Below, in pieces: positions 42,038 to 50,626 of a stretch of DNA of 64,000 nucleotides. Below the pieces are notes generated by a model, which saw only the letters and a program-made list of their open reading frames with translations, searched no databases and was not told the origin of the DNA. Both the position numbers and the translations under genes were made by a program. The DNA is from an uncultured Clostridia bacterium (lineage in GTDB: Bacteria; Bacillota; Clostridia; Saccharofermentanales; Saccharofermentanaceae). The stretch covers positions 62,001 to 126,000 of the forward strand of contig CAMJPC010000004.1 in the NCBI GenBank assembly GCA_946407705.1, read 5' to 3'. Each line of letters starts with the position of its first letter. Position 1 is the stretch's first letter.

Positions 42038-43789
42038 ATGGATATTTTCTCGTTTGTAACGCTCTTTGGTGGTCTCGCGTTTTTCCTTTACGGAATGAGA
42101 CTCTTGTCCGAATCCCTGAAGAAAACCGCAGGCGGACGGCTTGAGAAACTGCTTAACAAGGCAACCGACAATAAATTCAAAGGTCTGACCATCGGTGCCG
42201 TAATAACTATCGCGATCCAGTCCTCCTCCGCCATGACGGTCATGCTTGTCGGTTTTGTTAACTCCGGAATCATGGATCTTCCCCAGACGGTAGGCGTAAT
42301 CTTCGGTTCTGATATCGGAACGACGCTTACGGCATGGATCCTGTCACTCGCGGGCATCGACAGCGGTGACAATATTCTTTTAAAACTACTTAAGCCTTCA
42401 TGCTTCTCGCTTATATTCGCGCTTCTCGGAATCATCCTCATCATGATGGCCAAGAAGCAGCGCAATAAGGATATCGGTTCGATGCTCCTCGGATTCTCGA
42501 TCCTAATGCAGGGTATGACCATGATGTCGGCGTCAATGGAGCCTTTGAAGGAGATGGACAGCTTCGTATCCTTCATGACAGCCTTCAAGAATCCTCTCCT
42601 GGGTGTATTCTCAGGCGCGGTTGTTACAGGCGTTATCCAGAGCTCTGCAGCTGCCATCGGTATCCTTCAGTCGATCTCAATGACCGGTCAGCTTACATAC
42701 GGAATGGCAATCCCGCTCGTAATGGGTGCCAACATCGGTACTTGTATGACTGCCATTCTTTCCTCGATCGGTGTTAACAGGGACGCTAAGCGAGTTACCG
42801 TCATCCATGTAGCCATCAAGCTCATCGGTACGGTCGTTTGGCTCATTGTTTTCTACAGCGTCAATGCCATCTTCGATCTCAGCTTTATGGACAGCCCGGT
42901 AAACATTGTCGGTGTCGCAGCGATCCACTCCATATTCAACATCGCAACTACGGTCCTTTTGTTCCCGTTCAGCAACTTACTCGTCAAGCTTGCCCATCTC
43001 ATTGTTAAGGAGACGGAAGAAGAGCAGGAGTTCAGACTCGACGAGCGTCTTATGCTTACGCCTTCCATTGCTGTCGGTGAATGCCGCAACATGATGATCA
43101 AGATGGTTACCAAGGCAAAAGAAGGTCTCGATAAGTCGATGAACATGCTTCTTACCGGATATAACAGTACTGATTTCGACTTCATCAAGAAGAACGAAGA
43201 GAAGGTCGACGGCTACGAGGATCTCTTGGGTTCTTACATAATGAGGCTTACTACCACACAGCACCTGAGTTTAGAGGACAAGAACAGGTCTTCAAGGATC
43301 CTGCAGGCTATCGGAGAAGTCGAGCGAGTCGCTGACCATGCGAACTATCTCTCTGATTCGTCTGAAGAGATCGAGAACAAGCATCTTCAGTTCTCGGATG
43401 AGGCGAAAAAGGAACTCGGCCTGATCATTCCTGCCGTCCGTGACATCTATACGATGGCTCTGGACTGTTACCTTTCTGAAGATGCCAAAGATGCCGATAA
43501 TATCGGACCGTTGAGGATCGTCATCAGCGAGATGTGTGACCAGTTCAAGGCCAATCACGTTGAAAGACTTGCCAGCGGCGTCTGCACGACCGAGCAGGGC
43601 TTCGTATTCAACGATATCCTGTATAGTTGTGTCAGGATCGCTGAGCACAGCCTCAACATCGCAGCTATTGCATACAGATTCAAGGCAGCCGGTGCTCCTG
43701 CTCCCGATACTTACATGCACGACTTCAAGCAGCGTAAGGATAAGGACGAGAGGAAGTACAAGGAATACGTTGCTAAATACAGGGTTTGA
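42038..43789 (+). CDS. Na/Pi cotransporter family protein with C-terminal PhoU-like domain
   Basis: A 583-residue protein. The membrane part (~1-330) holds the two inverted QSSSA-type motifs of the family, TIAIQSSSAMTVMLVGF and VTGVIQSSAAAIGILQSI, which bind Na+ and phosphate. The C-terminal ~210 residues form a helical PhoU-like domain (IGEVERVADHANYLSDSSEE). It would take up phosphate with sodium. The start follows GTGAGGA. It stands upstream of a Ca2+ ATPase that has its own promoter. Confidence 0.92.
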   Translation: MDIFSFVTLFGGLAFFLYGMRLLSESLKKTAGGRLEKLLNKATDNKFKGLTIGAVITIAIQSSSAMTVMLVGFVNSGIMDLPQTVGVIFGSDIGTTLTAWILSLAGIDSGDNILLKLLKPSCFSLIFALLGIILIMMAKKQRNKDIGSMLLGFSILMQGMTMMSASMEPLKEMDSFVSFMTAFKNPLLGVFSGAVVTGVIQSSAAAIGILQSISMTGQLTYGMAIPLVMGANIGTCMTAILSSIGVNRDAKRVTVIHVAIKLIGTVVWLIVFYSVNAIFDLSFMDSPVNIVGVAAIHSIFNIATTVLLFPFSNLLVKLAHLIVKETEEEQEFRLDERLMLTPSIAVGECRNMMIKMVTKAKEGLDKSMNMLLTGYNSTDFDFIKKNEEKVDGYEDLLGSYIMRLTTTQHLSLEDKNRSSRILQAIGEVERVADHANYLSDSSEEIENKHLQFSDEAKKELGLIIPAVRDIYTMALDCYLSEDAKDADNIGPLRIVISEMCDQFKANHVERLASGVCTTEQGFVFNDILYSCVRIAEHSLNIAAIAYRFKAAGAPAPDTYMHDFKQRKDKDERKYKEYVAKYRV

Positions 43790-43803
43790 TTTTTCGGAGT
43801 GGA

Positions 43804-43834
43804 TTGATACTTTATTTTATTTTTTGTGTATAAT
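43804..43834 (+). promoter_or_regulatory. Promoter of the Ca2+ ATPase gene
   Basis: -35 TTGATA (43804-43809), 19-base spacer, -10 TATAAT (43829-43834), 27 bases before the start codon. Confidence 0.55.
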
Positions 43835-43860
43835 ATTGAAGTTTTGGGGGAATATTATAC

Positions 43861-46650
43861 ATGGAAAACGCATTTACAAAATCAATTGATGAAACCATAA
43901 AAGAATTGGGAACTGACCGTGTCAAGGGTCTTTCTGTTGAAGAAGCTTCGGAAAGATTGGCTAAGAACGGTCCCAATTCATTGGGCGAAGAGAAGAAGGT
44001 ACCTCTTTGGAAGAGGTTCTTACAGCAGTTTGCCGATGCGATGATCATCATTCTCATCGCAGCTGCAGGTCTTTCTGCTTTCATGGCTGTTAAGAGCGGC
44101 GGCGGCTTTACCGAATGGATTGACGTTATTGTCATCCTTGCCATCGTCATCCTCAACGCCGTTTTGGGCGTATATCAGGAAGGCAAGGCCGATCAGGCTC
44201 TCGCCATGCTCAAGAAGATGAGCGCTCCTCAGACCAAGGTCATTCGTAATGGTGAGACCATCCTTACTGATTCCGAGAAGGTCGTTGTAGGAGACGTCAT
44301 CGCGATCGATGCGGGCGATTCGATCTCCGCTGATCTCAGACTCCTTACATCCAGGTCCCTTAAGGCTGAAGAATCCTCGCTTACCGGTGAGTCAGTTCCG
44401 GTAGATAAGGATGCTGAGATCATTTGTCCTGACGGCTGCGGAATCGGCGACCGTAAGAATATGCTCTTCATGGGTACCGTTGTAACTTACGGAAGAGCAA
44501 AGGGCGTTGTAGTCGCAACAGGCAGGGATACCGAGCTCGGCAAGATCGCAAACAAGCTTACAAACATTGAAGATGAGGCCACTCCGCTTCAGAAGAGCCT
44601 CTCAAGCCTCGGCAAGATCCTTGCTGCGGTCTGCATTGTAGTCTGCATCATTGTACTTTTGGTCCAGATGTTCGTTCAGAAACAGGCTTGGTCCGATGCA
44701 CTCATGACTGCCGTATCACTTGCGGTTGCTGCCATTCCTGAAGGTCTTGCTGCTGTAGTTACCATCGTATTGTCTATCGGTATGACCACCATGGCCGAGA
44801 ATAAAGCGATCGTAAAGCGTCTTCTTGCTGTTGAGACACTCGGCTGCGTTGATGTTATCTGTTCTGACAAGACAGGTACTCTTACTCAGAACCAGATGAC
44901 CGTTAAGGTTATGTATGACGGCCATGACGTTATTAATGTCGATGGCGGCGGATATGAGCCTAAGGGCGACATCCTTGATAAAGACGGAAACAAGCTTGAA
45001 CTGAACAATGTGGTTACCACACTCATCAGATCGGCAGTACTTTGTAACGACGCACCCATAGTCAGAAACGATGACGGTGAGTATTTCTGCATCGGAGACC
45101 CTACGGAAGGTTCTCTTACGACACTCGGCATGAAGGCCGGCATGGACAGAAGTGAGACGATGCTCGCTTATCCTCGTGAGACTGAGCTTCCGTTCGATTC
45201 AGACCGTAAGCTCATGACAACGTATCATTCCGGAATCTCTCCTGACAGCTGGGTGGCATTCACCAAGGGCGCTCCGGACGTCGTATTCTCAAGATGCTCC
45301 AAGTACCTTGATGTTGACGGCGAACACGACATGACGCCCGAGTATCTCCAGAAGATCAAGGAAGCAAACCACAATTTCGCCATCAAGGCCATCCGTGTCC
45401 TGGCATTTGCCTACAAGGAACATCCGGTCGGCTGTTCTGCTGATTTCGCTGATGAAAAAGATCTTGTCTGCCTTGGTCTCATCGGTATGATCGATCCTGC
45501 CCGTAAAGAGGCTAAGGACGCTATCGCTGTCTGCAAGGAAGCCGGCATCAGGGCAGTCATGATCACGGGTGACTTCAAGGATTCCGCTGTTGCCATTTCC
45601 GATAACCTCGAGATGCGTGACGAGAAGCACATGGATGCTTTCTCCGGTGAAGAACTCGACAGGATGAATGATGAAGAACTCAGAAAGGTCGTTGAGACGG
45701 CAAGCGTTTATGCCCGCGTATCACCTGAACATAAGGTCAGGATCGTTGAGGCTCTCAAGGCCAACAATCACATCGCTTCCATGACGGGTGACGGTGTAAA
45801 CGATGCCATGGCTCTTAAGGCAGCTGACATCGGCGTTGCCATGGGCATCACGGGAACTGACGTTTCTAAGAACTCAGCCGACATGATCCTGATGGACGAC
45901 AACTTCGCAACCATCGTAAAGGCTGTCGAGCAGGGAAGGATCATCTATTCCAACATCAGGAAGTTCGTAAGCTTCCTCCTTTCATGCAATGTCGGTGAGA
46001 TCCTCGTAATCTTCATCCTTTCGCTTATCCCGGGCGGCGCTTCAGGCTCGCCTTTCTTCGGTATCGCTGCTCCTTTGACAGCCATCCAGCTTCTCTGGCT
46101 CAACCTTGTAACCGACTCATTCCCGGCTCTTGCGCTCGGACGTGAGAAGGGCGAACCGGGTATCATGAAGTTGCCTCCGAGATCTAAGAATGAACCTATC
46201 ATCAACAAGGCTATGCTTACTACCGTGGCAATTCAGGCAGTCGGCATATTCCTTTCAGTTGCAGGGGCATTCCTCGCGGCACTCGCCAGCATGAACAAGG
46301 GAAGCACGTTCTTCTATGCAGGCTCGCTCGAAAAGGTAATGCCGATAGACGTCGCAAGGACCGTTGCTTTCGCAACCCTCATCTGCGCCGAGCTTTTCAG
46401 GGCATTTGCCGCAAGATCCGAGAGGATATCGGTCTTCAAGCTCGGCCTGTTCACGAACAAGATGATGAACGGCTCTGTCGGCCTGTCGATTTTGCTTTTG
46501 CTCGCAGTAATCTACATCCCCGGCGTTAACGGCATCTTTGACAATGTCATGATCTCGCCTATGGCATGGTGCGTGATCCTGCCGCTCGCTTTCGTTCCGT
46601 TCATCCTGAACGAGCTTTTCAAGGTTATAAAGAATAGTTTGCATAAGTAA
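43861..46650 (+). CDS. Calcium-type P-type ATPase (P2A, SERCA-like)
   Basis: A 929-residue ATPase with ten predicted helices. Features: LTGESVPVDKD (actuator), the M4 motif AAIPEGLAAVVTIVL, the phosphorylation site DKTGT (Asp336), KGAPDVV (nucleotide domain), TGDGVNDAMALKAADIGVAM (hinge) and the M6 motif NLVTDSFPALALG. The PEGL and NxxTD sets are those of Ca2+ pumps of the SERCA/PMCA group. It probably exports Ca2+. The start follows GGGGG, and it has its own promoter. Confidence 0.92.
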   Translation: MENAFTKSIDETIKELGTDRVKGLSVEEASERLAKNGPNSLGEEKKVPLWKRFLQQFADAMIIILIAAAGLSAFMAVKSGGGFTEWIDVIVILAIVILNAVLGVYQEGKADQALAMLKKMSAPQTKVIRNGETILTDSEKVVVGDVIAIDAGDSISADLRLLTSRSLKAEESSLTGESVPVDKDAEIICPDGCGIGDRKNMLFMGTVVTYGRAKGVVVATGRDTELGKIANKLTNIEDEATPLQKSLSSLGKILAAVCIVVCIIVLLVQMFVQKQAWSDALMTAVSLAVAAIPEGLAAVVTIVLSIGMTTMAENKAIVKRLLAVETLGCVDVICSDKTGTLTQNQMTVKVMYDGHDVINVDGGGYEPKGDILDKDGNKLELNNVVTTLIRSAVLCNDAPIVRNDDGEYFCIGDPTEGSLTTLGMKAGMDRSETMLAYPRETELPFDSDRKLMTTYHSGISPDSWVAFTKGAPDVVFSRCSKYLDVDGEHDMTPEYLQKIKEANHNFAIKAIRVLAFAYKEHPVGCSADFADEKDLVCLGLIGMIDPARKEAKDAIAVCKEAGIRAVMITGDFKDSAVAISDNLEMRDEKHMDAFSGEELDRMNDEELRKVVETASVYARVSPEHKVRIVEALKANNHIASMTGDGVNDAMALKAADIGVAMGITGTDVSKNSADMILMDDNFATIVKAVEQGRIIYSNIRKFVSFLLSCNVGEILVIFILSLIPGGASGSPFFGIAAPLTAIQLLWLNLVTDSFPALALGREKGEPGIMKLPPRSKNEPIINKAMLTTVAIQAVGIFLSVAGAFLAALASMNKGSTFFYAGSLEKVMPIDVARTVAFATLICAELFRAFAARSERISVFKLGLFTNKMMNGSVGLSILLLLAVIYIPGVNGIFDNVMISPMAWCVILPLAFVPFILNELFKVIKNSLHK

Positions 46651-46714
46651 AAACGCTGTGTTATTATCTAACGGCTATAATTTCGAACTAATATAAATAG
46701 GAGGCCTTAAACTG

Positions 46715-46966
46715 ATGACCGGTTTAAAGATAGCTCTTGCTATAGTTGATATAATTCTTGCGGTTGCGATCATTATCCTTTTCCTTGTTCAGGAAGGTAA
46801 CGATCAGGGTATGGGTGTCGTTGCAGGCGGCTCTTCAGAATCTTACTACGGTAAGGCTAAGGGCAGGACGCTCGATGAGCAGCTCAAGCGCTGGACGGTA
46901 ATCTGCAGCATTCTTTTCGCGATCGTATCTGTAATACTTTACCTCGCAATTGCCAAGGCCTGGTAA
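46715..46966 (+). CDS. secG: Preprotein translocase subunit SecG
   Basis: An 83-residue protein with two helices (IALAIVDIILAVAIIILFLV and the C-terminal ILFAIVSVILYLAIA), joined by the SecG loop QEGNDQGMGVVAGGSSESYY. It is an accessory subunit of the SecYEG channel. GGAGG lies 10 bases upstream and a TATAAT -10 box at 46676-46681. As in many Firmicutes it is followed by rnr, although a terminator separates them here. Confidence 0.93.
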   Translation: MTGLKIALAIVDIILAVAIIILFLVQEGNDQGMGVVAGGSSESYYGKAKGRTLDEQLKRWTVICSILFAIVSVILYLAIAKAW

Positions 46967-46989
46967 AGAGGCTTTCGTAAAACATATAA

Positions 46990-47026
46990 AGAAGCCTTTC
47001 GGTCTTATAGCCGGAAGGCTTTTTTA
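46990..47026 (+). terminator. Intrinsic terminator after secG
   Basis: AAGCCTTTCGG - 8-base loop - CCGGAAGGCTT followed by TTTTT. Confidence 0.88.
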
Positions 47027-47074
47027 TCGGCTTTTTGTAGTAAGATATCAATAAGGGAGAAGTGGAGATTAATT

Positions 47075-49174
47075 ATGGGAAGATATACAGATTCAGGCAG
47101 TTTTGACAGGGATTTCGGCAAGAAACGCTCACGTTCGGCCATGAACATGAGCGCTGCGCAGCGCAGAAAGACCAGGGAGATCAGGGCCAAGGCGATCGAA
47201 AGCACCGCTCCCCAGTGTATCGAAGATCTCGGTGCAAGAGGACCTCTTCAGGTCAAGAACCAGGTCATCGGAATGCTCCGTGCTCATGGCAACGGCGGTA
47301 TCGTCATGCCTGATCCAGCATTCAGGGAGACGGATTTCGGTGCTGTAGTCATCGACAAGAATCATCTTAACGGCGCTCCGTTTGATATGGCTGTCGTCTG
47401 CGAGATCTTAAATCCGACGGCAGGAAGAGGCGAACTCAGGGGAACGATAAAGGAAGTATTGGGTGACATCGGCAACAATGATGTCCGTATGCTCTCGGTC
47501 CTCAGACAGTTTGGCCTGTCACAGACTTTCCCCGAGAAAGTGCTTAAAGAGGTCGAACCCGTTGCTCCGAGCCTTGATGAGGCCGAAATTAATAAGGAGA
47601 TAGCAAACGGAAGGCGTGACCTCAGAGATATCCTTACCATTACCATAGACGGTGAGGACGCAAAGGATCTTGACGATGCCATCTCACTCGAAGTGCTTCA
47701 TAACGGCAACTTCAAGCTGTATGTTCACATAGCGGACGTTTCCAATTATGTCCGTGAGGGAACGGCTCTCGATGCCGAGGCCTTTTCGCGCGCAACATCT
47801 GTCTATCTTGTTGACCGCGTAATCCCGATGCTTCCGCCCAAGCTCTCAAACGGCATCTGCAGCCTTAATCCCAATGCTGACAGATTCACCATGACCTGTG
47901 AGATGCTCGTGGACCGTGAAGGAAGCACTTATGACGGCAAGATCTATGAGAGCGTCATCCACAGTGATGCCCGCATGAGCTATAACGAATGCTACAGGAT
48001 CCTGACTGAACCCCGTGACACGGATGAGAAAGAGTACGGCCCGATCGTTCCGATGCTCTCGAAAATGAAGGTACTTGCCGAGATCCTCAAGTCCATGAGG
48101 GAACGGCGCGGTGCTCTGCGCTTTGAGTTCCCTGAGACCAAGGTCATCCTCAATGAGGATCAGACCGTTAAGGAAGTAATGCCTGAGCCGAATAACTTCG
48201 TTCACGGCATAATCGAATCATTCATGATCTGCGCCAACGAGTTCGTGGCTAAGACATACTGCTCGATGAACTATCCGTTCGTTTACCGTGTCCATGAGGA
48301 TCCGGATCCAATAAAGATCGCCCGTTTTGCATCCGTTGCCAAGTATCACGGAGCAATGGGACATCTGTCCGGAAAGATCCATCCGGCCGATATCGTCCGC
48401 TTCATGGATACGATCGGAAACGACGACGCTTTGCCGATACTTGACCAGCTGCTGCTCCGTTCAATGGCCAAGGCACGCTATTCATCCGAGTGTCTGGGCC
48501 ACTTCGGTCTCGCATCGAAGTACTATTGTCATTTCACGAGCCCGATCAGGCGTTATCCTGACCTTATGATCCACCGCATCATTAAGAGCCAGCTCCATGC
48601 CGAGAACAAACGCTCACACTTCGGAGGCATAGTGGATGCGGCAGCAGAGCAGTCTTCTGAGATGGAGAGGAACGCCGTTGATGCGGAGCGTGCTTCTGTT
48701 GACATCAAGGTCTGCGAATACATGGCTGACAAGATCGGTGAGCACTACGAAGGCGTCGTGTCATCGATCATCGACTCCGGCTGCTTTGTCCTGCTTGACA
48801 GCTCTGTCGAAGGATTTGTTCCGTTCAGGACGTTAAGCGACCATTACTATTTCGATGAGCAGCGTTACCGCGCGGTAGGCGCAAGGGGAGGCGCAGTCAT
48901 CAACATCGGACAGAGGATGGGCATCATCGTTGAGAATGTTGATACCGAGCTCAACCGCATCGACTTTACGTTTGAGGACGAGTTCGAGAACATGCCTTCA
49001 CGTAAGCCCGTCTCTCCGAGAAAAGGAAGCCCAAGGTCAACTAAGAACGGCAAGTACTCACCTGTGAAAAAGCCGGGCGGAAAGGGAAGGCCGGGAGCTT
49101 CTTACGGCAAGTCCGGAAGACCTAAGTCCTTTGGGGGAAGATCCGGAAGGGGAGGCTCGAAAGGCAGAAGATGA
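47075..49174 (+). CDS. rnr: Ribonuclease R
   Basis: A 699-residue 3'-5' exoribonuclease. Cold-shock-like domains (~45-185) are followed by the RNB domain with the metal-binding DGEDAKDLDDAISLE (~190-205), HIADVSNYVREGTALD and the segment HFTSPIRRYPDLMIHR. Then come an S1 domain (YEGVVSSIIDSGCFVLLDSS) and a Lys/Arg/Gly-rich tail (~640-699). It degrades structured RNA and works with tmRNA. The basic N-terminus (~1-40) replaces the usual helix-turn-helix. The start follows GGAG. The stop overlaps the next start in ATGA. Confidence 0.93.
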   Translation: MGRYTDSGSFDRDFGKKRSRSAMNMSAAQRRKTREIRAKAIESTAPQCIEDLGARGPLQVKNQVIGMLRAHGNGGIVMPDPAFRETDFGAVVIDKNHLNGAPFDMAVVCEILNPTAGRGELRGTIKEVLGDIGNNDVRMLSVLRQFGLSQTFPEKVLKEVEPVAPSLDEAEINKEIANGRRDLRDILTITIDGEDAKDLDDAISLEVLHNGNFKLYVHIADVSNYVREGTALDAEAFSRATSVYLVDRVIPMLPPKLSNGICSLNPNADRFTMTCEMLVDREGSTYDGKIYESVIHSDARMSYNECYRILTEPRDTDEKEYGPIVPMLSKMKVLAEILKSMRERRGALRFEFPETKVILNEDQTVKEVMPEPNNFVHGIIESFMICANEFVAKTYCSMNYPFVYRVHEDPDPIKIARFASVAKYHGAMGHLSGKIHPADIVRFMDTIGNDDALPILDQLLLRSMAKARYSSECLGHFGLASKYYCHFTSPIRRYPDLMIHRIIKSQLHAENKRSHFGGIVDAAAEQSSEMERNAVDAERASVDIKVCEYMADKIGEHYEGVVSSIIDSGCFVLLDSSVEGFVPFRTLSDHYYFDEQRYRAVGARGGAVINIGQRMGIIVENVDTELNRIDFTFEDEFENMPSRKPVSPRKGSPRSTKNGKYSPVKKPGGKGRPGASYGKSGRPKSFGGRSGRGGSKGRR

Positions 49175-49404
49175 AAAGTTTACTGATAAAGGATACAACC
49201 AAAGAAGAAAGAGAGCAGATCGTTGCCGAATCGATAGGCAACATAAGCGGCTCCTGTGACGGCTGCATGGCAGGCTTGGCCGACATGTACCAGGATTACA
49301 TTGACGGCAAGTGCGAGATCAGAGAGATCAACATGCGCTTCCGCGCAAATTATGAAAGCGCTGACGGATTAAATGACCGCAATCACTGCGGTTATGCAAA
49401 CTGA
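49171..49404 (+). CDS. Small conserved Cys-containing protein coupled to rnr
   Basis: A 77-residue soluble protein starting in ATGA overlapping the rnr stop, with AGGGGAGG within the end of rnr as a likely ribosome site. It has SCDGCMAGLADMYQDYIDGK around residues 28-47 and a further Cys near the C-terminus. I recall similar small clostridial proteins, sometimes mislabelled as PurH, but have no functional call. The C-x2-C pair suggests metal binding. The 3' end overlaps the convergent lipoprotein gene by 13 bases. Confidence 0.7.
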   Translation: MKSLLIKDTTKEEREQIVAESIGNISGSCDGCMAGLADMYQDYIDGKCEIREINMRFRANYESADGLNDRNHCGYAN

Positions 49405-50225
49405 GCTTTGCGGACGTATTTTGTTTCGCCGTTTGGATCAGTAAGCGTATTTTTATCATCCGAGTATTTGAATGACAGGGATTCGGGTTTGCCGTCCTTT
49501 TTGTAAGTGAATGTCACGTGGTCCTTTTCGAGCCTGACGTCAGTGACGGCAAGCTTGGCTGCTTCTTTGTTTTCACTGCTCTGGGACGGCAGGATAATAT
49601 ATCGTGTTCCGTCAGGATCGCGCCTGAACTTTACGAATGATCCTTCTTTGTCCGGACAGAAATAATCTCCTTCAAACAGGTTGAATGCCCTGTCCTGAAG
49701 ATTTACTTTATCTTCGTATTTATTGAGGGTCTTCTGGATGAACTCGAAATCTTCGATGCCGTTGGTATAACCGCTGTAAACGTGCCTCGCGTAACCGTTT
49801 AGATCGTAATAATCGAATCCCCAAGTGCAGCCGTCGCAATATTTAGAATAATCCATTTCCTTATAGGGTTCTTTTTCGATCACGGAAATGATGCTGCTGT
49901 TAATATCCGGCAGATCACTGTTGTCTATCATCTTTACGGTCTTGGATTCACCGCTCAGACTGAATCTATTGGTTATTTCAAGCTTTCCGTCGTAATGCAG
50001 GATATATTCAGATTCTTTCCAGTAATCCGCATCCCAGTCAAACGGACCTTCGTTTGTGCATCTGACTTTCAGCATAACGGCATCTGCACGGGCGGGAACC
50101 GCCGTGGTCGTTTCCGGAAGGGTGTGGTTCGGGAATCCGTCATATGTCACGGGCTTTTTCGGCGAACACCCTGTCACGACTGCCAGACAAAGCAGGATCG
50201 AAAATAAACGCATTCTTCTTGCCAT
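49392..50225 (-). CDS. Lipoprotein of unknown function
   Basis: A 277-residue lipoprotein with a basic start, hydrophobic segment and VTGC lipobox (Cys20), a Pro/Thr-rich stretch (residues ~30-45), then a folded domain with Trp-rich motifs (GPFDWDADYWKESEYILHYD) and a C-terminal beta-rich part (VRLEKDHVTFTYKKDGKPES). No family recognised. AAGGA lies 10 bases before the start. It is monocistronic as far as can be seen. Confidence 0.75.
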   Translation of the reverse strand: MARRMRLFSILLCLAVVTGCSPKKPVTYDGFPNHTLPETTTAVPARADAVMLKVRCTNEGPFDWDADYWKESEYILHYDGKLEITNRFSLSGESKTVKMIDNSDLPDINSSIISVIEKEPYKEMDYSKYCDGCTWGFDYYDLNGYARHVYSGYTNGIEDFEFIQKTLNKYEDKVNLQDRAFNLFEGDYFCPDKEGSFVKFRRDPDGTRYIILPSQSSENKEAAKLAVTDVRLEKDHVTFTYKKDGKPESLSFKYSDDKNTLTDPNGETKYVRKAQFA

Positions 50226-50340
50226 GCTCCAACCATCCTTTCAGCAAACTGCAGATGCCGTGTTTTGATTAATTGTCCACGATTTGTTTCCGGTTGTCCA
50301 GTAAAGCCCTGATTTGCAGATAATATAAAGTTTTATTAAG

Positions 50341-50369
50341 TTGACAACAGGCCTGGGATTATGTACTAT
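50341..50369 (+). promoter_or_regulatory. Promoter of the aspS T-box transcript
   Basis: -35 TTGACA (50341-50346, consensus), 17-base spacer, -10 TACTAT (50364-50369), just before the T-box stem I. Confidence 0.75.
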
Positions 50370-50375
50370 TTCCTC

Positions 50376-50600
50376 GTTAAATGCGATGACGGAGACCCGA
50401 GTAGTTGCGGTATGTCGCCTTCAGAGAGCTTTGCCCCCGGGCTGAAAGGCAGAGCGGAAAGAGACCGTAAACGAATAACAACTCCAGCAGCATACCGGTA
50501 TTAAAGAGATTTCGCTGTTTTGCGAAGTAAATCAGGTGGCACCGCGGACATGTTTTGTTCGTCCTGAACTTAAGAAAGCTTAAGTTCGGGGCGTTTTTGT
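50376..50600 (+). promoter_or_regulatory. T-box leader controlling aspS
   Basis: Stem I begins with GATGACGGAGACCCGAGTAG, the usual T-box start with its AGTA bulge. The T-box sequence is AGGTGGCACCGCGG (50534-50547), which pairs with the tRNA acceptor end. A terminator follows: CGTCCTGAACTTAAG - AAAG - CTTAAGTTCGGGGCG - TTTTTG (50560-50598). The likely specifier is the Asp codon GAC at about 50463-50465, consistent with the downstream gene; that placement is by eye. Uncharged tRNA-Asp would raise aspS and mtaB transcription. Confidence 0.9.
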
Positions 50601-50626
50601 TTATCCCCGGATAGAAAGGAACGGAT

